Source of the DNA: Scatosoma sp045632265
GTDB lineage: Bacteria; Bacillota; Clostridia; Christensenellales; Borkfalkiaceae
Reading direction: 5' to 3'
DNA length: 49,760 nucleotides
Assembly (NCBI GenBank): GCA_045632265.1
Contig: JAZQWG010000014.1
Span: forward strand, 1 to 49,760
Position numbers and translations under genes: made by a program
Shown: piece after piece, positions 39,162-47,111 of the stretch
Layout of the letters: every line of letters starts with the position of its first letter
How positions within the stretch are numbered: the stretch's first letter is position 1
The notes under the pieces: generated by a model
What the model saw: only the letters and a program-made list of their open reading frames with translations
The model's database searches: none
What the model was told of the DNA's origin: nothing

Positions 39162-40830
39162 CTGTGATAGACTCCTTTAATTTTGTGAGCGCGATTTTCG
39201 TTTCCGCCGCCGTTTCGCCAAGCAGCGATGCGATTTCTTGCACGATACGCATTTGCTTTTCAACGACTTTATCGGCAACTTCAATCGTTTGATTGCGGAT
39301 ATTTTCCTTCTTTTCCTTTTCCGCTTCTTCATCCGTGATATCGCTTAAAACGGAAATGTAGGCGTGGGAATCTTTATCGTAAACAACCGTCATTTCTATA
39401 TAGCGTTTGTATTCGGCAAGATATACCTTTTTCCCACGTACACCCCTACCCGTCGATTGCACTTGCAAGAAGATTTTGGGGTCTAATACACGCACTACGG
39501 GCTCGCCAAGTACGTCCGAATCGCTGCGCAAGTTCATAAGCTTTAACGCCGCGCGATTGATTTGTTGCACTTCAAGACTTTCGTTTAACACGATAAGCCC
39601 GTCGGGCAAACTTTTAACAATCGTATCCGAGAAACTTTCCGCCTTGTCCTTCAAGAAGGGCAAGCACATGGAAATTTCCGCTTTGCCTTGGCAAATTGCA
39701 ATCGCTTTTTCTCGACAAGAGTTGTACCCGCAAGATCCACAATTCAATTCGTCCGAAGCCTTTATTTTGCCCATTTGACGAAGCACGCTTAAAATTTCCT
39801 CTTCGGTGGGCATCGTCAATTTGTGTTCGATATAGGTAAATTGCTTTTTGATTTCTACGGCGTTCAAATCGTTCACCGCAAAATCTTTCTTCCCCGCAAA
39901 ATTAGCAACCGCCATATAATCTTTCACGGGCGAACGGTGGAATTTTTCCATTACGGGGCCGCCGATACAGCTGCCCACGCACGCCGACATTTCAATAAAG
40001 CATTTGTGGATTTTGCCGTTTTCAATGTCTTTGAGCGCCGCAATACAGTTTTCCACGCCGTCAACCGCAAGATAGGTATAACCAGCAATGTTTTGCGCCA
40101 TAGTCTTCAAAATGCCGCCCGTCGTGGGGAAGAAGCGCGCACGGCTTTCTTCGTTTGCTTCAATCGTTTTGTCAAGCGTGATGTTTTCCTTTTGCAACCA
40201 GTTGGTCAATTCGTCAAAGGTCAGCACGGCATCAACGTAGCCAGCGTAGTGTTCCGCTTCGTCTTTTTTCGCAACGCAAGGACCGACAAACACCGTTTTA
40301 GCGTTAGGATATCTCTTTTTAATATCCAAACAATGCGCTTGCATAGGCGAAAGTACGTCGGCAAGATATTCAAGTTCCTTGGGGAAATATTTTTGGATTA
40401 ACAAGTTTACGGAATGACAACAAGACGTGATAACGATATCTCTATCTTCGTCACGGAGCATGCGTTCGTATTCCTTTTTCACAATCGTTGCGCCGATTGC
40501 CGTTTCTTCCACGTCGAAGAAACCAAGTTTTTTAAGCGCCGCACGCATAGCCACGATACCTACGCCGTCGTAGTTTGCGATAAACGAAGGCGCAAGGCTG
40601 ACGATTACGGGGTCGCCACTTTGTAAAAATACTTTTACTTTTTCCGTTTCGTCAATCACTTGTTTTGCGTTTTGCGGACAAACAACGAAACATTGACCGC
40701 ACAAAATACATTCGTTGCCGATAATGTGCGCTTGATTGCCCGAAAAGCGAATTGCTTTTACAGGGCAATGACGGATACATTTATAGCAATTTTTGCAATT
40801 TGATTTTTTTAAGGTAAGACAATTAGGCAT
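39154..40830 (-). CDS. hydS: Sensory [FeFe]-hydrogenase-like protein with PAS domain (HydS type)
   Basis: A 558-residue fusion. N-terminal ferredoxin motifs CKNCYKCIRHCP (12-23) and CILCGQCFVVCP (41-52) lead into an H-cluster domain with L1 TSCCHSV (135), L2 GPCVAKKDEA (183) and L3 EMSACVGSCIGG (280). A four-cysteine Fe-S domain (C364, C367, C372, C389; LNCGSCGYNSC) follows, then a PAS domain (about 400-500, SLPDGLIVLNESLEVQQINRAALKLM) and a C-terminal helical tail. This order defines the group C putative H2 sensors. L1 has His-Ser-Val where catalytic enzymes have Pro-x-Trp, in keeping with sensing rather than turnover. Output is likely through the overlapping phosphatase gene. Confidence 0.88.
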   Translation of the reverse strand: MPNCLTLKKSNCKNCYKCIRHCPVKAIRFSGNQAHIIGNECILCGQCFVVCPQNAKQVIDETEKVKVFLQSGDPVIVSLAPSFIANYDGVGIVAMRAALKKLGFFDVEETAIGATIVKKEYERMLRDEDRDIVITSCCHSVNLLIQKYFPKELEYLADVLSPMQAHCLDIKKRYPNAKTVFVGPCVAKKDEAEHYAGYVDAVLTFDELTNWLQKENITLDKTIEANEESRARFFPTTGGILKTMAQNIAGYTYLAVDGVENCIAALKDIENGKIHKCFIEMSACVGSCIGGPVMEKFHRSPVKDYMAVANFAGKKDFAVNDLNAVEIKKQFTYIEHKLTMPTEEEILSVLRQMGKIKASDELNCGSCGYNSCREKAIAICQGKAEISMCLPFLKDKAESFSDTIVKSLPDGLIVLNESLEVQQINRAALKLMNLRSDSDVLGEPVVRVLDPKIFLQVQSTGRGVRGKKVYLAEYKRYIEMTVVYDKDSHAYISVLSDITDEEAEKEKKENIRNQTIEVADKVVEKQMRIVQEIASLLGETAAETKIALTKLKESITDE

Positions 40831-40834
40831 TCGA

Positions 40835-41098
40835 TTAGTTCCTTTCGCTCTTAATTAAGTCAAGTATGTTTTTGGTAAAAAATTCTTTGAAATTTTGCGG
40901 AGTAATCCCAACGTGAATATCGTCGTTGATTTGCACGGTCACCCCTTCGCGGTTGCATTTGCCGATACAAAAACTGCCAACGAGCACTACGTCCCCGTCA
41001 AGATTGTATTCTTCAACCGCTTTTTGCATAAGCGACACGATTTCTTGCGAACCTTTAATATGGCAAGAACTTCCCACGCAAATTTGAACAACCAGCAT
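40835..41098 (-). CDS. Thioredoxin-like [2Fe-2S] ferredoxin, copy 2
   Basis: An 87-residue protein of the NuoE/thioredoxin-like ferredoxin family. Four cluster cysteines are visible: CVGSSCHIKGS (Cys7, Cys12) and GSFCIGKCN (about Cys44, Cys48). It is close in sequence to the next gene upstream, so the pair arose by duplication. It lies four bases before hydS and probably delivers or receives electrons for the hydrogenase-like proteins. Confidence 0.88.
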   Translation of the reverse strand: MLVVQICVGSSCHIKGSQEIVSLMQKAVEEYNLDGDVVLVGSFCIGKCNREGVTVQINDDIHVGITPQNFKEFFTKNILDLIKSERN

Positions 41099-41099
41099 T

Positions 41100-41339
41100 T
41101 TATAACCTCGTCAAAACTTCATTTTGGAAAAACGCTTCCGTCGTTTCGGGCGAAACGGAAAACGCTTCTTCGTCTATGCTTACGCAAACGTTTTGTTGAC
41201 ATCTACCCATGCAAAACGTACCGCCAAGTTCAACCTTGTCTTTAAGGTTGTTTTCGCTTATCAAACGATTGATGATTTCAACCACTTGACGAGCGCCTTT
41301 GATATGACAAGAACTGCCGATGCAAACCGTAATTTTCAT
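41100..41339 (-). CDS. Thioredoxin-like [2Fe-2S] ferredoxin, copy 1
   Basis: A 79-residue paralogue of the following gene, with cysteines in CIGSSCHIKGA and GTFCMGRCQ. First gene of the hydrogenase operon; AGGAG lies before the ATG. One base separates its stop from the next start. Such single-domain proteins resemble the NuoE-type subunits of bifurcating hydrogenases, here without a diaphorase subunit. Confidence 0.88.
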   Translation of the reverse strand: MKITVCIGSSCHIKGARQVVEIINRLISENNLKDKVELGGTFCMGRCQQNVCVSIDEEAFSVSPETTEAFFQNEVLTRL

Positions 41340-41374
41340 TGAATATACTTCTCCTAATTTACACTTTCCAAAGT

Positions 41375-41403
41375 ATTATATCACATAAATGTGATTTTTT
41401 CAA
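41375..41403 (-). promoter_or_regulatory. Promoter of the hydrogenase operon with operator palindrome
   Basis: Minus-strand TTGAAA (complement of 41398-41403), 17 bases, TATAAT (complement of 41375-41380). Between them lies ATCACAT-aa-ATGTGAT (41380-41395), a perfect 7-bp inverted repeat filling the spacer. A half-site ATCACAT recurs at 41440-41446. Occupancy would shut the promoter. The layout TCACA-N4-TGTGA differs from the usual Crp/Fnr and Rex boxes. Confidence 0.65.
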
Positions 41404-41477
41404 CTTTTTTCGCTAATTTCTACGATGATTTATAAGGAAATCACATCGTTTTTGCAACAATATTACACTCTTGATAC

Positions 41478-41512
41478 AAGAATAAGCCCTGCATTACGCA
41501 GAGCTCATTCTT
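41478..41512 (-). other. 15-bp RNA hairpin in the gap 41404-41672
   Basis: AAGAATAAGCCCTGC and GCAGAGCTCATTCTT flank ATTAC. Read as minus-strand RNA all 15 pairs form, two of them G-U. Read as plus-strand RNA there are A-C mismatches at two positions. The asymmetry indicates a minus-strand transcript, most simply the 3' end of the PBP mRNA. No U-run follows. Nearby at about 41521-41539 is an A/T palindrome. Nothing else is visible in this gap. Confidence 0.45.
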
Positions 41513-41672
41513 ATGTTTCAAAAATTATATAATTTTTTGTTTTAGATAGCAACAACTAAAACTGCGTTCATGAAATATACAAATTTTGTACGATTTTTTC
41601 TAAATTTGCCCCTTATAAATCTAATACCCCCGAACACCAAATTGACGTTTGAGATATTAAATTTTTCTCTTT

Positions 41673-43427
41673 TTATACGCCTGGTGAAATGTTTTTCAAA
41701 CTAATTATCTCTTGGAATATCTCCCCCGCGCATGGCGCAGCCACCACCGAGCCGTAATACGCCCCTTGCGGTTCGTCCACGATAACGAGCGTTAAATATT
41801 TAGGGTTATCCACAGGGAAAAAGCCCACAAACGACGAAACGTACTTCCCCGCCGCAATATGCCCGTTTTCAAACTTTTGCGCCGTACCTGTTTTTCCGCC
41901 TATTCTATACCCTTCTACCCCCGCCTTTTTACCACTACCTTCCGTCACTACCCCCTCTAACATGCTTGATAAAGTCTTGGAAGTGCGTTCACTCACCGTT
42001 CTATTTTTCAACGTTTTTTCCGTTTTCAAAAGGGTGTATCCATCGTCCGCATACACGCTTTTCACAAGCCGCGGCGTGTAATAATAACCACCGTTGACAG
42101 CTGCCGCAGTAGCGCAAGCAAGCTGCAACCCGGACACGGCAATCGTTTGACCAAAGCCTATCCGCGCCAAATCGCAAGAACGCACCGCCTTTTCGGGCAT
42201 CAAAAGCCCGTACGCTTCCCCGCCGTAATCAATCCCCGTTTTTTGCCCAAAACCAAAGGCGGAAAGATAATCGTAAAAGGTTTCCTTTCCCAAAGAAAGC
42301 GCCATATCGGTAAAACACGGGTTGCAACTGTTGTTAAGCGCTTCGGCAAGCGTTTGATTCGTGTGCTTACCGTTTGCGTGATTACTCCAACACTTTACCG
42401 TCGTGCCGTCTACGCTGCGAGTGCGAGAGCTTGAAAACACGTAATTAGGCGAATACGCCTTCTTATTCCCTTTATAATATTCTTCCAAATTCGCCGCAGA
42501 CGTAATGATCTTAAACGTAGAGCCTGGCTCGTACACGTCGCAAACGATAGTGTTGCGGGAAAGCTTATTGAGCGTAGCCGTATCGTCGCGTGGCACTTCG
42601 TTTAGGTTAAAACTTGGATAATTTGCCATCGCTAAAATTTCAAAATTCGTCACGTCGAGCACGATACACTCGGCGGAAACGGGCGACGACATATCCACCA
42701 CCTTTTCAAGTGCGCTTTCAACGATTTCTTGTATGCCGTAATCTATCGTAAGCTGTAAATTATAGCCATTTTCGGCGGGTATGTACGCGGCGACGCTGTT
42801 TTCAAGCTCTATCCCAACCAAGTCGGTTTCGTATAAAAGTTCGCCGTTTTTGCCCGCCAAATACTCTTCATAATACTTCTCAACACCCGTCGTACCCACA
42901 TTGTCCGCCGACGTAAAACCAAGCACTTGGCAAAGCGTGTCCCCTTTGGGATAAGCACGCACGTTGTCACGGGAATAGTACACGCCGTCAATGCTGTAAG
43001 CGGAAAGTTTTTCCACCGCACTTTTGCTTAAACGCTTGGCTATCGTAATCTCCGACGCCTTTTTCTTCGTCAGTTTCTCTTGCACCGTCCCTTCGTCTAT
43101 TTCAAGCGCGTTTGCGAGCAGTTTCGCCGTGCTTTCCTTATCCTTTACGGCGTTTGAACGAGCAAAAACCGTATAAGCGGACGTGTTATCGGCAAGCACT
43201 ACGCCGTTTCTATCCGTGATTTTTCCCCTTTGCGCCACGATAGGAATTTCCCGTGTCCATTGGTCAAGTGCACGATAGTTCAATTCTTCTTGCCAAATCA
43301 CTTGGATATAGAAAAATCTACCCAGCAAAGCGCAAAAAATAATTGCAAGGGCAATCGTCACCGCAAGCAACCGTCTTTTTAATACGGACACCGAATAATC
43401 TTTGGTAGAATGCTTTTGATAAGCCAT
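41673..43427 (-). CDS. Class B penicillin-binding protein (FtsI/SpoVD type)
   Basis: A peptidoglycan transpeptidase of 584 residues for septal or spore-cortex wall. One membrane helix lies at about 19-42. A dimerisation domain starts RGKITDRNGVVLADNTSAYTVFA. The transpeptidase domain has Ser303 in EPGSTFK (SxxK), SCN at 367 (SxN) and KTGTAQ at 512. There is no PASTA domain at the C-terminus, which separates it from many SpoVD and Pbp2x proteins. The start at 43427 follows GGGGGTGG; a TTG 12 bases upstream is in frame. It is the fourth gene of the mraZ cluster but is divided from ftsL by a hairpin and has its own promoter-like sequence. Confidence 0.93.
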   Translation of the reverse strand: MAYQKHSTKDYSVSVLKRRLLAVTIALAIIFCALLGRFFYIQVIWQEELNYRALDQWTREIPIVAQRGKITDRNGVVLADNTSAYTVFARSNAVKDKESTAKLLANALEIDEGTVQEKLTKKKASEITIAKRLSKSAVEKLSAYSIDGVYYSRDNVRAYPKGDTLCQVLGFTSADNVGTTGVEKYYEEYLAGKNGELLYETDLVGIELENSVAAYIPAENGYNLQLTIDYGIQEIVESALEKVVDMSSPVSAECIVLDVTNFEILAMANYPSFNLNEVPRDDTATLNKLSRNTIVCDVYEPGSTFKIITSAANLEEYYKGNKKAYSPNYVFSSSRTRSVDGTTVKCWSNHANGKHTNQTLAEALNNSCNPCFTDMALSLGKETFYDYLSAFGFGQKTGIDYGGEAYGLLMPEKAVRSCDLARIGFGQTIAVSGLQLACATAAAVNGGYYYTPRLVKSVYADDGYTLLKTEKTLKNRTVSERTSKTLSSMLEGVVTEGSGKKAGVEGYRIGGKTGTAQKFENGHIAAGKYVSSFVGFFPVDNPKYLTLVIVDEPQGAYYGSVVAAPCAGEIFQEIISLKNISPGV

Positions 43428-43446
43428 ATCCACCCCCAAAGCGCAA

Positions 43447-43474
43447 TTTATATATTTTATTATTCTTTGCTCAA
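43447..43474 (-). promoter_or_regulatory. Possible promoter of the PBP gene
   Basis: Minus-strand TTGAGC (complement of 43469-43474), 16 bases, TATAAA (complement of 43447-43452), about 20 bases before the start codon. It lies just after the terminator that ends the ftsL transcript. Confidence 0.45.
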
Positions 43475-43498
43475 TTTGATAACCGCAACAAAAGAAAA

Positions 43499-43524
43499 AA
43501 GATTACCCTTTTCCGAGTAATCTT
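43499..43524 (-). terminator. Terminator after the ftsL-like gene
   Basis: Stem AAGATTAC (43499-43506) and GTAATCTT (43517-43524), followed on the minus strand by TTTTTTCTTTTG. It may be partial, allowing read-through into the PBP gene. Confidence 0.65.
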
Positions 43525-43550
43525 CTTCTCATTTATGTTTTAGGACTTTA

Positions 43551-44177
43551 TTAGCCCCTTATCATACCATGTTCTTGCGCGTATTGCATAATCGTATCTT
43601 CGCTCGTTGCCGCTTCAATACGTGCTTGCAATTCAGCATTTTCTTCCGCAAGCGTTTGTTCTTGTTCTCTCAAGTTCTTCAAACGAACGTTGTTGCGCTT
43701 GATAATGCCCGAGTTGATACCGATAATCGACAACATAATCGTTGCCGTAGCCGCCACCGCCATCAAAACCTTTTTCGCTACGGGCGAGAAAGAATATTCC
43801 GTTTGGCTTTCAACCGCTGCTTGCGCGGGCGTATATACCGCAACTTGCATAGGCGCAACGGGTGCAGGCGCAACTACGCTTGCAACTGCTTCCGCTTGTA
43901 CGCTGTTGCTAAATACGGGCGCTTCAACGCGTGCTTGTACAAATTCGGTCACTTGAGGCATTTGTTCTACTGCGGGCGCGCTTACAAAGCTGGGCGCAGC
44001 GGGCGCAAATACGGATGCGCGGGGTTGCGCATAAGTATTTTCTGCAAGCGAAGCAAATTGTTCCGCTTCCGCATCTTGCAATCTACGATAGCGTTCTTTA
44101 ATCATTGCGTTATGTTCTTCCGCAATTTTTTGTGCGTTCATCGTTTGTACTCTTTCAAGTTCAGCCGTAAATGCCAT
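43551..44177 (-). CDS. ftsL: FtsL-like division protein with long N-terminal extension
   Basis: Called FtsL from position (after rsmH, before the PBP) and from its C-terminal half: one membrane helix (about 135-156, KKVLMAVAATATIMLSIIGIN) followed by a coiled coil (160-192, NVRLKNLREQEQTLAEENAELQARIE) and the short ending EDTIMQYAQEHGMIRG. FtsL joins DivIC/FtsB and FtsQ at the division site. At 208 residues it is nearly twice the usual 100-120. The first 130 residues are cytoplasmic: a charged helix (1-45), then an Ala/Pro/Val/Gln-rich, probably disordered stretch. No function is known for that part. Confidence 0.75.
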   Translation of the reverse strand: MAFTAELERVQTMNAQKIAEEHNAMIKERYRRLQDAEAEQFASLAENTYAQPRASVFAPAAPSFVSAPAVEQMPQVTEFVQARVEAPVFSNSVQAEAVASVVAPAPVAPMQVAVYTPAQAAVESQTEYSFSPVAKKVLMAVAATATIMLSIIGINSGIIKRNNVRLKNLREQEQTLAEENAELQARIEAATSEDTIMQYAQEHGMIRG

Positions 44178-44216
44178 TTTTGTGCCTCCGTTTTTCCTTT
44201 TATCGCTCTTTGGCGA

Positions 44217-45155
44217 TTATATTCTCTCCGCAATACGCAATTTTGCGCATTTGCTTCTCGAATTGTCGTTTAATTCTTCTTCACAAGCCGTAATCGGCTT
44301 TTTCGTGATGATTTTGATTTCCGGTTTCTTCCCGCATACGCATACGGGGAAGCTTGAGGGACATCTGCAAGGATTTTCCAAATATCTAAACGCTTCCTTT
44401 ACAATTCTATCTTCCAACGATTGGAAGGTGAGAATTACGATGCGTCCCCCTACTTTTAATCTTCTTGTCAAAGACAAGGTTAATTCGTACAAGCCGTCAA
44501 GTTCTCCGTTTACTTCAATGCGAAGCGCTTGGAAACTCTTTCTTTCGCAAGGTGCGCCGAAACGGAATTTTGCGGGGATATTGTTGCGGATAATTTCCGC
44601 AAACTCGCCCGAAGTTTTCAAAGGTTTAATCGCACGGGCTTTTACAACGCCACGGGCAATTTGCTTTGCAAACGTTTCTTCGCCGTACATCTTCAAGATG
44701 CGTGCAAGCTTGTCTTCCGAATAGGTGTTTAATATAATTTCAGCCGTAAGCGGAGCGTTTCTATCCATTCGCATATCGAGCGGTGCATCCGCCATACGAT
44801 AGGAAAAGCCCCTTTCTTCGTCGTCGATTTGGTGGGAAGAGATACCAAAGTCAAGGATCGCCCCGTCAATCTTATCGATTTCCGCCATATCGAAAACTCG
44901 TTCGTAGTCTTTATAATTAGATTTGAAGATTTGAAATCTACCGTCGAATTGTTGCAAACGCTTGGTTGCCGCTGCAATCGCTTCGTCGTCCAAATCGGTA
45001 GCAATCAGTTTACCGTTCGGAGACGTGCGTTTCAAAATCTCGAAAGAGTGTCCCCCGCCACCTACCGTGCCGTCAAACCAAACGCCGCCCTCTTTCAAGT
45101 TAAGCCCTTGCATACATTCTTCCAGCATAACGGGTTTATGCGAAAACTCTAACAT
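44217..45155 (-). CDS. rsmH: 16S rRNA (cytosine-1402-N4)-methyltransferase RsmH
   Basis: An S-adenosylmethionine-dependent methyltransferase of 312 residues (also MraW) that modifies C1402 in the ribosomal P site. Motifs are HKPVMLEECMQGL, WFDGTVGGGGHSFEIL (SAM site), LIATDLDDEAIAAA, IDGAILDFGISSHQIDDEERGFSY, and FQALRIEVNGEL. The start lies two bases after mraZ ends. Confidence 0.97.
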   Translation of the reverse strand: MLEFSHKPVMLEECMQGLNLKEGGVWFDGTVGGGGHSFEILKRTSPNGKLIATDLDDEAIAAATKRLQQFDGRFQIFKSNYKDYERVFDMAEIDKIDGAILDFGISSHQIDDEERGFSYRMADAPLDMRMDRNAPLTAEIILNTYSEDKLARILKMYGEETFAKQIARGVVKARAIKPLKTSGEFAEIIRNNIPAKFRFGAPCERKSFQALRIEVNGELDGLYELTLSLTRRLKVGGRIVILTFQSLEDRIVKEAFRYLENPCRCPSSFPVCVCGKKPEIKIITKKPITACEEELNDNSRSKCAKLRIAERI

Positions 45156-45157
45156 CG

Positions 45158-45583
45158 TTAAATCCCCAGCTTCTTCAATTCAGCGTCGTAGTCAACGCCT
45201 TCAATATATTCGTAATATCTTTCAGCCGCCCAAATTTCCAAACGCTTACCTCTACCCAAGGTGACAACGTTTTTATGGATACCAGCCATTTTCTTAAGTG
45301 CCGACGGAAGCGTCACTCTTCCTTGTCCGTCTTCTTCAGCCGAGAAAATATTGCCGAAGAACAACGTGGAAGCTTCACTCGATTCCGAAATTCCTTCTTC
45401 GGATAAAGAGCTGATCGTATCGTCAAGCAAATCGTCGCTCATTACGCAAATACAACGATTCATACCACGGAAAAAACTGTACGTCTTTTCGCCGTGTTCC
45501 CCCGTCAATTCCTTCTTGAATTTGGAAGGAATACGCAATCTGTTTTTGTCGTCTAATTGGTGCTCAAATACGCCTTTGAACAT
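45158..45583 (-). CDS. mraZ: Transcriptional regulator MraZ
   Basis: A 141-residue protein with two AbrB-like SpoVT domains: MFKGVFEHQLDDKNRLRIPSKFK at the start and FSAEEDGQGRVTLPSALKKMAG later. It forms ring oligomers and represses its own cluster through repeats in the promoter. The start at 45583 has AAAGGAGG; 21 upstream in-frame codons are rejected. First gene of the division cluster. Confidence 0.96.
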   Translation of the reverse strand: MFKGVFEHQLDDKNRLRIPSKFKKELTGEHGEKTYSFFRGMNRCICVMSDDLLDDTISSLSEEGISESSEASTLFFGNIFSAEEDGQGRVTLPSALKKMAGIHKNVVTLGRGKRLEIWAAERYYEYIEGVDYDAELKKLGI

Positions 45584-45637
45584 TTTCGTATTACCTCCTT
45601 TCTCAAGCGCTACCGCGTAAATATTATGCGTGATATT

Positions 45638-45667
45638 ATTATACAACCATTTTTAACCACTTGTCAA
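45638..45667 (-). promoter_or_regulatory. Promoter of mraZ with GTGGTT repeats
   Basis: Minus-strand TTGACA (complement of 45662-45667), 18 bases, TATAAT (complement of 45638-45643). The spacer contains GTGGTTAAAA followed by ATGGTT at 10-base spacing (complement of 45645-45660). The 12-mer GTGGTTAAAAAT occurs again upstream (complement of 45711-45722). These fit MraZ boxes, which are direct repeats at about one helical turn. Confidence 0.65.
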
Positions 45668-45731
45668 TCCTTTTTTGTAAATTTTTTTGATTTTTTTGAA
45701 AATTTTTGGGATTTTTAACCACACACTTGGT

Positions 45732-46514
45732 TTATTTTGCGAACATTTGTTCGTAAATGCGTATATTTAGCGATTTTTCGCTTCCAAAGTGCCAGTTTTT
45801 AGGTGGTCGCGCCGTAGTCACGAGTGGTCGCTCCTCCCTACTTTTTTCTAAAATAGGCGTGTTTTGGGGTGTGGAAAGGACGGAAAATAGGCGATTTGCA
45901 ATACCCAAATTGCCGTCGAAAACGGGGCAAGAATAGAAGCGTTGGATTTGCTTTTTGATATAGACGTAATGGGTACAACCAAGCACCACCGACGAAGGGT
46001 TTTCCCTTGGCAAAAACTCGTCGTACGTAAAGGACGGATTAAGCACGTTTTTCTCGATAATTCCCGCCAAATCAGGCAAAGGCCTTATGATAAGTTCTAC
46101 GCTTGGATACGCCCTTTTTACGCTGTCGCAAAGACGAATAAAGCGCTCGCTTTGGCTTGTGGCAAGCGTGGACAAGACGAGCACCCTTCCCCCGCATTTT
46201 GCCGCGGGTAGAACGGCGGGTTCTGCACCTATAATAGGAAAAGCGTATTTGCTGCGCAAACGTTCTACGCATACGGCGGTGGCGGTGTTGCACGCAATCA
46301 CGGCTGCGCGCACGCGTAATGTATCAAAAAAAGAAAATGCCTCGTCTACGTATGAATAGATGCGCTCGGGTGGCAAATTGCCGTAAGGTGCGCGGGCGTT
46401 GTCGCCAAAATAATAGAAATCACCCCACGGAATTTTCCTTCTACACTCCGATAAAACGGTGAGTCCACCTATCCCACTATCAAAAAAAGCCACGCCTCCG
46501 CAAGGAATTTGCAT
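45732..46514 (-). CDS. murI: Glutamate racemase
   Basis: Makes D-glutamate for peptidoglycan; 260 residues. Motifs are VAFFDSGIGGLTVL, YFGDNARAPYGN, AAVIACNTATAVCVERL (first catalytic Cys) and SSVVLGCTHYVYIKKQI (second Cys with His). The C-terminus is basic and a little longer than usual. GGAG lies nine bases before the ATG. It ends close to the mraZ promoter, in the same direction, so read-through could feed the division genes. It is divergent from rpsT. Confidence 0.93.
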   Translation of the reverse strand: MQIPCGGVAFFDSGIGGLTVLSECRRKIPWGDFYYFGDNARAPYGNLPPERIYSYVDEAFSFFDTLRVRAAVIACNTATAVCVERLRSKYAFPIIGAEPAVLPAAKCGGRVLVLSTLATSQSERFIRLCDSVKRAYPSVELIIRPLPDLAGIIEKNVLNPSFTYDEFLPRENPSSVVLGCTHYVYIKKQIQRFYSCPVFDGNLGIANRLFSVLSTPQNTPILEKSREERPLVTTARPPKNWHFGSEKSLNIRIYEQMFAK

Positions 46515-46582
46515 TTTTTACACTCCGCAAAGAAAATTTTTTAATTTTTAGCTTTTTTTCCCGTTTTTCACCCTAAAAACAG

Positions 46583-46611
46583 TTTACTTTCCCGTGAAAT
46601 TATGCTAAAAT
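46583..46611 (+). promoter_or_regulatory. Promoter of rpsT
   Basis: TTTACT (46583-46588), 17 bases, TAAAAT (46606-46611). About 50 bases of leader precede the start codon. Confidence 0.6.
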
Positions 46612-46667
46612 AATCTACGCAATTGAAATGATGCAGAAAAATATCGGAAATACAAGGAGAATTACTT

Positions 46668-46931
46668 ATGCCTAATATTAAATCCGCAAAGAAAGGAGTT
46701 TTGGTTATCGAAAAGAAAACGATGCAAAACAAAGCAATCAAATCCGCTTTGAAAACGCAAGTTAAGAAGTTCCTCGAAGCCGTAAACGCTGGAAACAAGG
46801 AAGAAGCAACGAAGCTTTTCCCTGAAACCGTTTCCGCTATCGACGCAGCGGCTACGAAAGGCGTTATCCATAAGAACAACGCAAACAACAAAAAGGCAAA
46901 GCTCGCAAAGAAACTCGCAGCTTTGAACTAA
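46668..46931 (+). CDS. rpsT: Small-subunit ribosomal protein S20
   Basis: An 87-residue basic helical protein that binds 16S rRNA. MPNIKSAKKGVLVIEKKTMQNKAIKSALKTQVKKFLEAV and GVIHKNNANNKKAKLAKKL are the S20 signatures. AAGGAG lies before the ATG. A monocistron with its own promoter and terminator. Confidence 0.96.
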   Translation: MPNIKSAKKGVLVIEKKTMQNKAIKSALKTQVKKFLEAVNAGNKEEATKLFPETVSAIDAAATKGVIHKNNANNKKAKLAKKLAALN

Positions 46932-46963
46932 TCGTAAAAAGAGAAAATCATATTATTATATGA

Positions 46964-46990
46964 AGGTCTGCCTTTGGGCAGACCTCTTTT
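46964..46990 (+). terminator. Terminator of rpsT
   Basis: A perfect 9-bp stem, AGGTCTGCC (46964-46972) and GGCAGACCT (46977-46985), with loop TTTG, followed by CTTTTTC. Confidence 0.9.
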
Positions 46991-47111
46991 TCGTGTGTAT
47001 GACTTGGCGTATTCCCCTATCGCCAAGTCTTTCTTTTATATATGTATACACGCGCGCGTAAAAAAAGTTGCCTTTTGAATAAAAAATATTAACAAAACAC
47101 CTTTCAAACGT

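Noticed and set aside
41380..41395. Rex or Crp/Fnr site in the hydrogenase promoter
   Set aside because: The palindrome is TCACA-N4-TGTGA, unlike TTGTTAA-N4-TTAACAA or TGTGA-N6-TCACA, so I report it as an operator without naming the protein.
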